From the NCBI RefSeq assembly GCF_030362815.1, contig NZ_JAUCGR010000001.1, positions 178,024 to 242,023 of the forward strand: a stretch of DNA of 64,000 nt, in the 5' to 3' direction. The notes under the pieces were generated by a model that was given only the letters and a program-made list of their open reading frames with translations, ran no database searches and had not been told where the DNA came from. Made by a program: the position numbers and the translations under genes. This document shows, in pieces, positions 24,332-32,688 of this stretch; position 1 is the stretch's first letter; each line of letters begins with the position of its first letter. The DNA is from Cellulomonas edaphi (lineage in GTDB: Bacteria > Actinomycetota > Actinomycetes > Actinomycetales > Cellulomonadaceae).

Positions 24332-25096
24332 ATGGGCACGGGACACCGCGTGGGGGAGATGGCGCAGGCGAGCGGGCTGACCATCCGCACGCTGCACTAC
24401 TACGAGCAGATCGGACTGCTGACACCGTCGGCACGCAGCGCCGCGGGCCACCGGCTCTACGACACCTCCGACGCGCAGCGGCTCTACCAGATCAGCCTCC
24501 TGCGGCGGCTCGGCATGGGGCTCGGCGAGGTGCGGCGCGCGCTCGACGACCCCGAGTGGGACGTCGAAGCAGCGATGCGGACCCACCTGGCGGCGTTGGA
24601 CGAGCGGCTCGAGGCGACCGCGCGGCTGCGCTCTCAGGTAGCCGGAGCGTTGGCCTCGGACGGCACCGACCTGCTGGCGGTCGTCGAGGAGATGACGACG
24701 TGGGAGCCGCCGGTCCAGCAGCGGATCATGCTGCTCGTCTACGCCGACCTCGGCACCGCCCACGCGTGGTTGGTCCGGACGTTCGGTCTGGTCGCCGGGG
24801 AGCTGGTGCGAGACGACGACGGCCGGGCCGTGCACGGTGAGCTCTATGCGGGCGACGGCATCATCTGGCTGCACCCGGAGCAGGAGTCATACGGCCTCGC
24901 GTCGCCGCGGTCTCTCGGCTCGTCGACGGCATCCGTCGCGGTGCTCGTCGACGACGTCGACGCGCATCACGCGCGCTCGGTCGCGGCGGGCGTCGACGTG
25001 CGCCAGGACCCCATCGACCAGCCGTACGGGTACCGCGTCTACAGCGCGCACGACCTCGAAGGGCACCTCTGGTCGTTCATGCAGGCGCTCGACTGA
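24332..25096 (+). CDS. MerR regulator fused to VOC (glyoxalase-like) domain
   Basis: A 254-residue fusion. The MerR helix-turn-helix begins near residue 6 (RVGEMAQASGLTIRTLHYYE) with the wing GHRLYDTSDAQRLYQI and a dimerisation helix to about 110. The C-terminal part (about 125-254) has a VOC-type fold: RIMLLVYADLGTAHAWLVRT, a central IIWLHPEQ strand and DLEGHLWSF at the end. VOC domains can bind drugs or metal-dependent substrates, so the protein may sense or sequester its ligand directly. The start at 24332 fits the leaderless promoter and the full MerR N-terminus. Confidence 0.88.
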   Translation: MGTGHRVGEMAQASGLTIRTLHYYEQIGLLTPSARSAAGHRLYDTSDAQRLYQISLLRRLGMGLGEVRRALDDPEWDVEAAMRTHLAALDERLEATARLRSQVAGALASDGTDLLAVVEEMTTWEPPVQQRIMLLVYADLGTAHAWLVRTFGLVAGELVRDDDGRAVHGELYAGDGIIWLHPEQESYGLASPRSLGSSTASVAVLVDDVDAHHARSVAAGVDVRQDPIDQPYGYRVYSAHDLEGHLWSFMQALD

Positions 25097-25135
25097 CGTC
25101 GACGACCCGCCGGAGCCGTCGCGGGGCCGCCTGTC

Positions 25136-25600
25136 GTGGAGCACGATCGACCGGTGACGACGAGACGACTCGGGCCCGGCGACGCCGACCAGGCGCGCGC
25201 GCTGTTCGCCGTGATGGCCGCGGCGTTCGGCGAGGACGCGGAACCACTGGGCGACCAGTACGTCGACGCCCTGCTGACCGACGACTCGTTCTGGGCAGTC
25301 GCAGCCTTCGAGGACGACCGCGTGGTCGGCGGGATCACCGCGCACACGATCCCCATGACGCGGTCGGAGTCGGCGGAGGTCTTCGTCTACGACCTCGCCG
25401 TGCATCCCGAGCACCGGCGGCGAGGGGTCGCCGCCGGGCTCGTCGCCACGCTGCGGGCGCTGGCCGCCGGGGCGGGCATCGCGGACGTGTTCGTCCCGGC
25501 AGACGCCGACGACACCGAGGCGCTGGCGTTCTACCGGAGCCAGTCTGGAGCCGAATCGCCCGTGAGAGTCTTCACCTGGAGGCGTGAGCCCCACAGCTGA
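25136..25600 (+). CDS. AAC(3)-I-like GNAT acetyltransferase
   Basis: A 154-residue GNAT enzyme whose layout resembles aminoglycoside 3-N-acetyltransferases of class I: AAAFGEDAEPLGDQYVDALL, FWAVAAFEDDRVVGGITAH, and the CoA-binding block VYDLAVHPEHRRRGVAAGLV followed by ALAFYRSQSGA. EVFVYDLAVHPEHRRRG is particularly close to the AAC(3)-I pattern. GTG 25136 is used; GTG 25154 is possible. Aminoglycoside activity is inferred from family resemblance only. It is next to an aminoglycoside-phosphotransferase-like gene. Confidence 0.75.
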   Translation: MEHDRPVTTRRLGPGDADQARALFAVMAAAFGEDAEPLGDQYVDALLTDDSFWAVAAFEDDRVVGGITAHTIPMTRSESAEVFVYDLAVHPEHRRRGVAAGLVATLRALAAGAGIADVFVPADADDTEALAFYRSQSGAESPVRVFTWRREPHS

Positions 25601-25687
25601 TGGGGCAACGACGGAGTCCTCGCACGCCGCCCGGTGCCGTCCGAATTGCGTTTGTCGCACTGGCGCGGCGCTGCTCGACTGGGCCCC

Positions 25688-26557
25688 GTGACACGCATGC
25701 ACGCCGACGAGCTCGAGATCCCCGTCGAGACCGTCCGACGACTGATCACCGCGCAGCACCCGCGGTGGGCGGACCTGCCGATCGTGCGCCTGCCGTCGAG
25801 CGGCACGGACAACGCGATGTTCCGCCTGGGCGACGACCTGGTGGTCCGGATGCCGCGGATCCACTGGGCCTCGGGTTCCGTCGACCACGAGGCGCAGTGG
25901 CTCCCCCGGATCGCCCTCCCCGTCACGATCCCCCGGGTCGTCGCCGTCGGCGCGCCCGGCGAGGGGTACCCGTGGACCTGGGCCGTCCTCACCTGGGTGC
26001 CGGGGACCAATCCCGTCGTCGGCGGCTTGCGCAGGCCCGAGCAGTTCGCCGAGGACGTCGCCGGGCTCGTCCGCGCCGTCCGAGCGACCGATCTCGAGGG
26101 CGGCGTCGTCAAGTCGGGGTGGCTCGCCGACCGGGACGAGCAGGTCCGGCGCGACATCACCGCCCTCGCCGTGGACATCGACACCGAACGCGTGAGGGCC
26201 ATCTGGGACGACGCGCTCGCGACCGCCGAGTGGGACGGCGAGCGGACGTGGGTGCACCACGACATCGCCCCGGGGAACCTGCTGCTCACCGACGACCGGT
26301 TGACCGGCCTGATCGACTTCAGCGGCTTCGGCGTCGGTGATCCGACGCTCGACCTCGGTGTCGCCTGGAACCTGCTCACCGGCACCGACCGCGCCGTGTT
26401 CCGGGAGGCCCTCGAGGTTGACGACGCCGACTGGACGCGCGCCCGCGCCCGCGCGCTGGCGCAGGCCCTGGTCCAGCTGCCGTACTACCGAGACACGAAC
26501 CCGGCGCTGGCGGCGAATGCCCGTCACGTGATCGCCGAGATCACCGCAGAGGCGTGA
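25688..26557 (+). CDS. aminoglycoside phosphotransferase-like kinase
   Basis: A 289-residue APH-fold kinase from GTG 25688 (ATG 25697 and an upstream frame extension are alternatives). The N-lobe has PSSGTDNAMFRLGDDLVVRMP, the catalytic loop is VHHDIAPGNLL (His-Asp-x-x-x-x-Asn, about 196-205), and the metal-binding loop is GLIDFSGFGVGDP. The family includes antibiotic kinases and kinases of other small substrates such as choline or homoserine, so drug modification is not proven. It is convergent with a DUF72 gene with a gap of seven bases. Confidence 0.85.
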   Translation: MTRMHADELEIPVETVRRLITAQHPRWADLPIVRLPSSGTDNAMFRLGDDLVVRMPRIHWASGSVDHEAQWLPRIALPVTIPRVVAVGAPGEGYPWTWAVLTWVPGTNPVVGGLRRPEQFAEDVAGLVRAVRATDLEGGVVKSGWLADRDEQVRRDITALAVDIDTERVRAIWDDALATAEWDGERTWVHHDIAPGNLLLTDDRLTGLIDFSGFGVGDPTLDLGVAWNLLTGTDRAVFREALEVDDADWTRARARALAQALVQLPYYRDTNPALAANARHVIAEITAEA

Positions 26558-26564
26558 ACGCCGG

Positions 26565-27272
26565 TCACAGCAGCGCGAGGAACCGCTCCGCGTCGCCCAC
26601 GCGGGGGAGGTTGTTGAACATCACGTAGGGCGACGGGCGGCCATCGACCCGGTCCCGGAGCCGGCGCAGCTCGTCGTCCGAGTGCACGTGACGCGAGCCG
26701 GTGGTGCCGTGCAGGCGGTAGTAGGTCTGCTCCGGCGTCACGGTCTCGGTCTGCATCGGGTCGACGACGTGGACGAGATCCAGCTCGGCGCAGAGCTCGG
26801 TGAGCAGCGGCACGGGCCACTCGCCGCGAGGTTCCCACAGCAGTCGCGCCGCCGGGCGCTCCACGTGCGTCATGAAGGCGCGCAGGCGTCCGACATTCTC
26901 CGCCGTCGGGCGGAAGCTCTTCGGGCACTGCAGCAGCACGGCGGTGGCCCGCAGGATGCGCGCGCACTCCAGGGTCCGCTGCCATCCCGCGAGCACGGCG
27001 GGCGTGGTGCGGAACGCTCCGACCTGGCCGTGGGCGTCCTCGGGCAAGGGCTGCTTCAGTCGCCTGTACGTCGGGCTGTTGGACTCGTGGGTGACACGCT
27101 GCCACGCCTTCATCGTGAACTCGAACCCGGCCGGCACCTGCGCTCGCCAACGCGTCAGCACGGCATCGGACGGCGGTTCGTAGAACGTGTGCTGCACCTC
27201 GACGACGGGGAAGCGGCGGACGTACGACGCCTGGGAGACCGTCCAGCCACAGAGCCCGACGCGGACGTCCAC
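26565..27272 (-). CDS. DUF72-family TIM-barrel protein
   Basis: A 235-residue protein of the DUF72/YecE family, recognisable by VRVGLCGWTVSQASYVRRF at the start, the EVQHTFYEPP strand, FEFTMKAWQRVTH, and the later WEPRGEW and YYRLHGTTG motifs. The family fold is a TIM barrel; the function is not established. The ATG is the natural start, followed immediately by the conserved beta strand. It is convergent with the APH-like gene and co-directional with the downstream-coded YCII genes upstream of it, though separated by 123 bases. Confidence 0.88.
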   Translation of the reverse strand: MDVRVGLCGWTVSQASYVRRFPVVEVQHTFYEPPSDAVLTRWRAQVPAGFEFTMKAWQRVTHESNSPTYRRLKQPLPEDAHGQVGAFRTTPAVLAGWQRTLECARILRATAVLLQCPKSFRPTAENVGRLRAFMTHVERPAARLLWEPRGEWPVPLLTELCAELDLVHVVDPMQTETVTPEQTYYRLHGTTGSRHVHSDDELRRLRDRVDGRPSPYVMFNNLPRVGDAERFLALL

Positions 27273-27395
27273 GTGCCTAGCCGTCCCAGCTGCGGAGCAC
27301 GATCCCGTCGACCATGGAGCCGATTCTCAGGCGTGGCGCCCTCCTCGGCCATCCGGCGCCGGGGACCAGGCGGCGCGGTCGCCTCCGTCGTCCAT

Positions 27396-27728
27396 TCAGG
27401 TGGTCGTCTGCAGCGGCCAGACCTCGACGACGCCGTGCGCGACGGCGCAGGGCGTCCGGGACGCGAGGGCGACGGCCTGCTCGAGGGTGTCCGCCTCGAT
27501 GACCGCGAAGCCCGCGAGCGGAAGGTCGGACCGCAAGAACGGGCCGTCGGTGGTCGCCACCCCGGCACCGTCGTGGTTGCGCACCTGCGTCGGGGTGCCG
27601 GCGACGCCCATGACGACTCCGCGGTCCCGCAGGCGTGCATCAGCTCGGTGTGCCTCGTCCCGCACGACCGGATCGGTCCGGTCGTAGCCGGCGCGGTCGC
27701 CGTATCCGATGGTGATGAAGGTGCTCAT
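27396..27728 (-). CDS. YCII-domain protein (second of pair)
   Basis: A 110-residue dimeric alpha/beta-barrel-fold protein of the YCII/DGPF group. It contains FITIGYGDRAGYDR, a central TTDGPFLRSDLPLAGF with the DGPF signature, and a C-terminal HGVVEVWPL strand. A GGAGCAGG ribosome-binding site precedes the ATG. It lies 23 bases downstream of another YCII gene, so the two are a tandem operon. Unlike the pairs at 48.3 and 63.4 kb, no sigma factor gene follows. Biochemical role is unknown. Confidence 0.85.
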   Translation of the reverse strand: MSTFITIGYGDRAGYDRTDPVVRDEAHRADARLRDRGVVMGVAGTPTQVRNHDGAGVATTDGPFLRSDLPLAGFAVIEADTLEQAVALASRTPCAVAHGVVEVWPLQTTT

Positions 27729-27751
27729 GGCCTGCTCCTCGTCCTCGGGAC

Positions 27752-28093
27752 CTATCTGATGACCCGGACCTCCTGGGGCCAGCCGCATCCCTCCGCGACC
27801 CTGCCCGCCCACATCTTGGCCGTGTCCAGGTCGGGCACGTCGATGATCGTGATCCCACCCAAGTACTCGGTGGTCTCGATGTAGGGGCCGTCGCTGATCG
27901 ACACGGTGCCGCTCGTCGCGTCGACGCTGAACGCCGCGGCCCGGTCCTCCTCGAGGCCGCCGGCGAAGACCAGGACGCCTGCGGCTTCCATGTCGCGGAC
28001 GACGGCCATGCTGGGCTCGACGCGGGACCGGAACCACTCGTCGGAGTGGTCCCCGACCCACTGCTGGTTGAAGTAGATGGCGTACTGCGTCAT
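27752..28093 (-). CDS. YCII-domain protein (first of pair)
   Basis: A 113-residue protein with YAIYFNQQWVGDHSDEWFRS at the start, a VSISDGPYIETTEYLGGITI segment (DGPY in place of DGPF) and VPDLDTAKMWAGRVAEG at the end. It is recognisable as a YCII-related fold. An AGGAGGAAC ribosome-binding site sits 5-10 bases before the ATG. It leads the two-gene operon with the YCII protein that follows. Confidence 0.82.
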   Translation of the reverse strand: MTQYAIYFNQQWVGDHSDEWFRSRVEPSMAVVRDMEAAGVLVFAGGLEEDRAAAFSVDATSGTVSISDGPYIETTEYLGGITIIDVPDLDTAKMWAGRVAEGCGWPQEVRVIR

Positions 28094-28233
28094 GGCGTTC
28101 CTCCTGTGCTGCGGCCCCTGTGCCCTGCCACCACTGTGACGGACGGGCCTTGCCGGAATCGACACACGTGTCGGGACGGCCCCGAGCGTGATTCCTGTCG
28201 CGGGCACCGGGGCCCAGGGATCAGGATCGAGGC

Positions 28234-28941
28234 ATGAGGCACGCGGTCGTCACCGGCGGTGGGACAGGGATCGGCCTCGCGGTGGCGCGCCGCCTGCGGG
28301 CCGACGGCGACGAGGTGACGATCGTCGGGCGGCGGCGGGATGTGCTCGAAGGCGCGTCGGGAGGCGCGTTCCGCGTCGAGGTGGCGGACCTGCGGGAGCC
28401 CGACGAGGTGCAGGCGCTCGTCGACCGGCTGGGCGTGGTCGACGTCCTCGTGCTCAACGCGGGCGGGACGGCAACCCGTCACGACGACGGGATCGCCGGC
28501 GCGGCGGCCATGTGGTTGGACGACTTCCGCCTGAACGTGCTGACCACCGTCCTGCTGGCCGAGGCGCTGCTCCCGCGCATGAGCCGCCCGGGCGGGCGGA
28601 TCGTCGCCATGAGCTCCGTGGCCGCGCTGCGGGGAGCGGGCTCTTACGGGGCGGCGAAGGCGGCCGTCAGCGCGTGGGTCACGGGCACCGCCGCCGCGGT
28701 GGCGAAGGACGGGATCACGGTGAACGCCGTGGCACCGGGGTTCGTACCGGAGACGGAGTTCTGGGCGGGCAGGCTGACCGACGAGCTCGTCGCCGGGCGG
28801 CTCGCCGGGATCCCGGCGGGGCGGCCGGGCACCGTCGAGGAGGTCGCCGAGGCGGTGGCCTACCTGACCTCACCCCGTGCGGGCTGGACCACGGGCCAGG
28901 TGCTGGCCGTCCACGGCGGATCGGTCCTCGCCCGCCTCTGA
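28234..28941 (+). CDS. short-chain dehydrogenase/reductase
   Basis: A 235-residue SDR. The cofactor motif is TGGGTGIG (residues 7-14), followed by GRRRDVLEG, where the basic residues after strand 2 favour NADP, then LNAGG near 76, SSVA near 127 and YGAAK (about 137-141) for catalysis. The end shows the usual VNAVAPGFVPETEF and TGQVLAVHGGS. The ATG begins directly with the first Rossmann strand. It precedes a NUDIX gene by 23 bases in the same direction. Confidence 0.92.
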   Translation: MRHAVVTGGGTGIGLAVARRLRADGDEVTIVGRRRDVLEGASGGAFRVEVADLREPDEVQALVDRLGVVDVLVLNAGGTATRHDDGIAGAAAMWLDDFRLNVLTTVLLAEALLPRMSRPGGRIVAMSSVAALRGAGSYGAAKAAVSAWVTGTAAAVAKDGITVNAVAPGFVPETEFWAGRLTDELVAGRLAGIPAGRPGTVEEVAEAVAYLTSPRAGWTTGQVLAVHGGSVLARL

Positions 28942-28964
28942 GCTGCACGGGCTACGGTCCCCTG

Positions 28965-29453
28965 ATGACACCAGAGCTCCCGGTGAGCGACAGCCGGGGC
29001 CATCAGCTCCTCGAGCTGTGGCACGCGCCGGAAGAGGCGATCGACCACCTCGACGCGCCGTGCCCCCTCTCGCTCGTGGTCGTCAGGAGGCCCGACAGCG
29101 CCGTGCTGGTCGGCCTGAACCGTTGGCGTCTGACCTGGGAGCTCCCGGGCGGCGTCCGGGAGCCCGGTGAGACGGCGCGCGGCGCGGCGCTGCGCGAGCT
29201 CTCCGAGGAGACGGCGCTCGTCGTCGCCGACCTGGTCTGGATCGGGCTCGCGCGCTTCGAGCTCGCAGGCCCGGCGCCCCGCGCGGAGCTGGCAGCCGTG
29301 TACCTGGCCGACGTGAGCGTCGAGGTGGACGTCACGCCGGTCGACGGGGAGATGCTCGAGCTCGGCTGGCTGGACCCGGCCGGCCCCGCGCCCGCGCACG
29401 CGAGTCCGCTCGACCTCGCGATCGCCTCCTGGGCTGTGCGCGCGGGCTGGTAG
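28965..29453 (+). CDS. NUDIX hydrolase
   Basis: A 162-residue pyrophosphohydrolase with a complete Nudix box, GG(V)REPGE...RELSEET (about residues 62-84), which binds the metal used to cleave nucleoside-diphosphate-linked compounds. LSLVVVRRPDSAVLVGLNRW forms the preceding strands. The ATG was chosen 23 bases after the SDR stop; the longer frame upstream is a shadow of that gene. Substrate unknown. It is convergent with the winged-helix gene. Confidence 0.9.
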   Translation: MTPELPVSDSRGHQLLELWHAPEEAIDHLDAPCPLSLVVVRRPDSAVLVGLNRWRLTWELPGGVREPGETARGAALRELSEETALVVADLVWIGLARFELAGPAPRAELAAVYLADVSVEVDVTPVDGEMLELGWLDPAGPAPAHASPLDLAIASWAVRAGW

Positions 29454-29475
29454 GCGCGGACCGGTGTCGCGCTGG

Positions 29476-30576
29476 TCATCCCGTCAGCACCGTGGGCTGC
29501 AGTTCCCGGTCGAGGATCCGGGCCAGCCGGGCCACCGCGTCGTCGAGCGCGCGCTGCCCCGGGCGACCGCCGAACACCGAGATGGACAGGGCGTCCCCGC
29601 GCACCGACCAGGTGCCCGCCGCGGCGCCCCCGGCGAGGACGAGGTTGGCTCCGCGGGTCACGACGGCACGGTGTGGAGCGGGCACCACGTCCGGGTCGGC
29701 GGTGCCCGGGCCGAGCACCCACTGGTCGTAGCCGGGCAGCAGCACGACGGCATCGGTCGGCTCGGTCGCGGCCAGCTCGTCGACGTGTTGCGCCAGCACG
29801 AACGCCGCCGTGCCCTCCACGTCGACCGGTGCGAGCCGGTCGTGCAGGTCGTCGACCCAGCCCTGGACCCGGCGGCGCCCGGCGCTCAGCCCTCCGCCCA
29901 ACCAGTACTGCAGGTGGTCGGGAGTCGCCGGGCCGTACGCGCTGACGTAGGAGGTGACGGCATGGCGTCCGGCCGTCGCGACGTCGGACAGCCCTGTCCA
30001 GCGCGGGTTGCGGTCCAGACGCTGGAACGTCGCCCTGCCGTCCCGCGGCGGTCCGAAGACGAGGTCCCCCTGCCACGCGAGCGCCTTGAGCAACGTCCAC
30101 GGCTCCGTCGAGAAGATCGGCTGCAGGCGCGCGTACTCCATCTGCGCCGCGAGCGCCTCGCCGATCTCGGCCGGGGAGAGCGGACCCTCGTCGAGGGCGT
30201 CGCGAACCGCGGACCGGAAGGCGGGCCACGCGTCGGGCACCAGGCCGTAGTACTCCTGCCAGCTCGCCCGCTCCCACTGCCGGCCCACGGCGCGCAGCGC
30301 GAGGTAGGCGCTCGCGTGCTCGGGCGTCATCACGTGGACGGCGCCCCGGAACGCGAACGTGCGCAGCAGCCGCCCGTCGCGCACCGCCCGCTCGACCTCT
30401 CCTGGTGACGACGACGCCTGCCTGGTCCGGACCGCGAGCTCGACGTCCGACTGGGCGGGCAGGGCCGTGAGCCGGTGCACCACGTCGTCGACCGACACCG
30501 TCCCCGGAGGTTCCAGCAGCTGGCGGCGCATCCGCCAGGCCAGCGCCTGGCGGCGGGTCACGCGCAACGGGATCAC
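29476..30576 (-). CDS. AlkZ/YcaQ-like winged-helix DNA-binding protein
   Basis: A 366-residue protein of the HTH_42 family (winged helix DNA-binding domain proteins), which includes the DNA glycosylases AlkZ/YcaQ that unhook crosslinked bases. Visible parts are TRRQALAWRMRRQLL, VELAVRTRQASSSPGEVERA, the AFRGAVHVMTPEHASAYLAL strand and a C-terminal VVLLPGYDQWVLGP. GTG 30576 is preceded by a GGGAGAGG ribosome-binding site; the longer frame upstream is a shadow. The catalytic QxD motif of true AlkZ is not clearly present, so glycosylase activity is uncertain. Confidence 0.8.
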   Translation of the reverse strand: MIPLRVTRRQALAWRMRRQLLEPPGTVSVDDVVHRLTALPAQSDVELAVRTRQASSSPGEVERAVRDGRLLRTFAFRGAVHVMTPEHASAYLALRAVGRQWERASWQEYYGLVPDAWPAFRSAVRDALDEGPLSPAEIGEALAAQMEYARLQPIFSTEPWTLLKALAWQGDLVFGPPRDGRATFQRLDRNPRWTGLSDVATAGRHAVTSYVSAYGPATPDHLQYWLGGGLSAGRRRVQGWVDDLHDRLAPVDVEGTAAFVLAQHVDELAATEPTDAVVLLPGYDQWVLGPGTADPDVVPAPHRAVVTRGANLVLAGGAAAGTWSVRGDALSISVFGGRPGQRALDDAVARLARILDRELQPTVLTG

Positions 30577-30591
30577 GCCCGCCTCTCCCCC

Positions 30592-31263
30592 ATGACCGGT
30601 CCTGTGCACGCCATGCGTCGAGTCTGCCGCTCGACGCTCAAGGTGCACGGCGACGGCGCCGATCAGATCGCCATGCAGCGTCTTCTCGGAGTGTTCGACG
30701 ACGAGGCGCTCTACGACATCGAGCGGATCCCGGGGCGCGGCGACGAGCCGGACGTCGAGCTCGAGTTCAGCGACGTCGCCGCCGGACCTTACGCGGCGCT
30801 CGTGCGCGGCTCGGTCGACGTCCTGGCCACGATGCCGGGGGTGGTCGGTGCGTGGCACACCGACCGTGAGGTCGTGCTCGTTCGGGCACCGAGCGTGCCG
30901 ACGGCGGCCCTCGCCGACGCGGTGGACCGATACTGGCTGCAGGCGCTGCCCCGGACAAGCCCTGATCCGGCGTACGGCCCGGTCTGCCACCCCGATGTGT
31001 CGCGCGCCTGGAACCCGCCACCCGTGCGTGCCGAGCGCGACGGCTCCAGCGCCCCGAGGCCGTGGTACGCCGAGGAGATCCACCTCGCGCCCTCGCGCCG
31101 CCGGATGTGGACGTACCTGGTGTGCGGGTCGCTGGCCGCGGCCGGTGGCGCGACCCTCCTGGCGACCGGTGGCGGCTCCGGTGCCGCCGCGCTCGGCCTC
31201 GGGGTGCTCAACCTGGCGGTCGGCCTGCGCATCGCGAAGCAACGCCGCACGCTGGTGGCCTGA
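30592..31263 (+). CDS. hypothetical protein with C-terminal membrane hairpin
   Basis: A 223-residue protein without a recognised family. The N-terminal 150 residues look soluble (RRLLGVFDDEALYDIERI type stretches with many acidic residues). The last 60 contain two hydrophobic helices, WTYLVCGSLAAAGGATLLAT and AAALGLGVLNLAVGLRIA, separated by a glycine-rich turn, and then a basic tail KQRRTLVA. A cytoplasmic domain anchored by a hairpin is likely. It is divergent from the winged-helix gene. Confidence 0.6.
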   Translation: MTGPVHAMRRVCRSTLKVHGDGADQIAMQRLLGVFDDEALYDIERIPGRGDEPDVELEFSDVAAGPYAALVRGSVDVLATMPGVVGAWHTDREVVLVRAPSVPTAALADAVDRYWLQALPRTSPDPAYGPVCHPDVSRAWNPPPVRAERDGSSAPRPWYAEEIHLAPSRRRMWTYLVCGSLAAAGGATLLATGGGSGAAALGLGVLNLAVGLRIAKQRRTLVA

Positions 31264-31343
31264 ACGCCCCTGCGCGCCGCGGTGACGCCGGCGTCGCCGA
31301 ATGCCGTGGACGACGGCGGGCACGCTCCGGCAGGGTTCGGCCC

Positions 31344-31418
31344 ATGCCGACGACGCTGCCCCGTGGGCTCGAGCTCCGCACCGCGGCGGACCTGCTCACG
31401 TACTACCTGCCCTGGTGA
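31344..31418 (+). CDS. possible 24-codon small ORF
   Basis: ATG to TGA frame encoding MPTTLPRGLELRTAADLL and a short aromatic end (TYYLPW). It stands in the 227-bp gap before the reductase-like gene. No ribosome-binding site is obvious, and support is limited to coding-like third positions. Confidence 0.2.
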   Translation: MPTTLPRGLELRTAADLLTYYLPW

Positions 31419-31490
31419 CCTCCGGCCGGGTCCTTGCCCGGCGCGCGTGCCGCTGCGAACCTGGTGGCTCACCTCTCGGAGGGCACCCGG

Positions 31491-32057
31491 ATGGGCAAGC
31501 TGATCTACGCCGCCAACGTCTCGCTGGACGGCTACCTCGAGGACGAGGACGGTTCCTTCGACTGGTCGGTCCCCGACGACGAGGTGCACGCGTTCTGGAA
31601 CGAGCACGAGCGGCACATCGGCACCTCGCTCTACGGGCGTCGCATGTACGAGACGATGCGCGTCTGGGAGGACGACGACTGGCTGACGGACGAGCCGGCC
31701 GTGGCCCGTGAGTACGCACGCATCTGGCGCGATGCCGACAAGGTGGTCTACTCGACGACGCTCGAGACGGTCTCGACGGCGCGTACACGCATCGAGAGAC
31801 GGTTCGAGCCGGAGGCGGTGCGGCGGCTGAAGGAGACGGCCGCCGCGGACCTGAGCGTGGGCGGTGCGACCCTCGGCGCGGAGGCGTTCCGGCACGGGCT
31901 GGTCGACGAGTGCGTGCTGCTCCTGTGCCCGGTGGTGGTGGGTGGCGGCAAGCCGGCGCTCCCACGCGGCATGCGGCTCGACCTGGAGCTGCTGGACCAG
32001 CGGCGGTTCGGCAACGGCGTGATCTCCACGCGCCACGCGGTGCGCAGCGTCGACTGA
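31491..32057 (+). CDS. dihydrofolate reductase-like/RibD C-terminal family protein
   Basis: A 188-residue DHFR-fold reductase of the RibD C-terminal domain family. It has KLIYAANVSLDGYLEDEDGS at the start, SLYGRRMYETMRVWED and the nucleotide-binding SVGGATLGAEAFRHGLVDE, where GGATL is the cofactor loop. A GGAGGG ribosome-binding site is 8-13 bases upstream of ATG 31491. True DHFR activity is unlikely given the family; these are stress-linked reductases of unknown substrate. It precedes the ArsR operon by 52 bases and the operator lies in that gap. Confidence 0.85.
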   Translation: MGKLIYAANVSLDGYLEDEDGSFDWSVPDDEVHAFWNEHERHIGTSLYGRRMYETMRVWEDDDWLTDEPAVAREYARIWRDADKVVYSTTLETVSTARTRIERRFEPEAVRRLKETAAADLSVGGATLGAEAFRHGLVDECVLLLCPVVVGGGKPALPRGMRLDLELLDQRRFGNGVISTRHAVRSVD

Positions 32058-32072
32058 TACGTCCGGCGCACT

Positions 32073-32094
32073 CTTGACAAACAAAGTTGTCAAG
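32073..32094. promoter_or_regulatory. ArsR operator/promoter with perfect 8-bp dyad
   Basis: CTTGACAA-ACAAAG-TTGTCAAG is a perfect inverted repeat upstream of the ArsR gene. It contains a consensus -35 TTGACA (32074-32079), so repressor binding would block polymerase. The AT-rich spacer stands out in this genome. Confidence 0.7.
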
Positions 32095-32109
32095 GGTCAC
32101 GGTGGGTGC

Positions 32110-32688
32110 ATGCAGGACGTCGAGGTCATCGAGAACCCGGATGCGGCCGCCTCCGCGCTGGACCCGGTCCGGGCCCGGCTGCTGCGCGAGCTCGCCGAGC
32201 CGGCGTCCGCCGCCGGGCTCGCGGCGCGGGTCGGCATCGCACGCCAGAAGGTGAACTACCACCTCAAGACGCTCGAGGCCCACGGCCTGGTCCAGCTCGC
32301 CGAGGAGCGCCGACACGGGGGCATCACGGAGCGGGTGCTCCAGGCGTCCGCGGCGTCGTACGTCGTCTCGCCCGCGGCCGTGACCACCTCCGCCGCGGAC
32401 CCCGACGCGAGTGCCGACCACCTCTCGGCCGGCTACCTGGTGGCCCTCGCCGGCCGCGTCGTGCGCGAGGTCGGATCGCTCGCCCGCCGGGGGGCCGCCT
32501 CCGGCGCGCGCGTGCCGACCCTGACCATCGACACGCAGATCGGCTTCCGCTCGGCAGCGGACCGCGCCGCCTTCGCGGACGACCTCACCGCGGCGGTCCT
32601 CGACCTGGCCGCTCGCTACCACCACGACGACGGCCGGCCGCACCGGCTCGTCGTCGCCGCCCATCCCGTTCCCGAGGAGGAGTCATGA
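32110..32688 (+). CDS. ArsR-family transcriptional regulator
   Basis: A 192-residue winged-helix regulator. The N-terminal part has LDPVRARLLRELAEPASAAG, the recognition helix ARQKVNYHLKTLEAHGLVQL and the wing RHGGITERVLQA. The C-terminal 110 residues form an extension not typical of metal-sensing ArsR proteins and lack the metal-binding ELCVCDL motif. This group usually sits with an AHSA1/SRPBCC protein, as here: the stop overlaps the next ATG. It probably represses its own operon via the 32073-32094 dyad. Confidence 0.9.
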   Translation: MQDVEVIENPDAAASALDPVRARLLRELAEPASAAGLAARVGIARQKVNYHLKTLEAHGLVQLAEERRHGGITERVLQASAASYVVSPAAVTTSAADPDASADHLSAGYLVALAGRVVREVGSLARRGAASGARVPTLTIDTQIGFRSAADRAAFADDLTAAVLDLAARYHHDDGRPHRLVVAAHPVPEEES

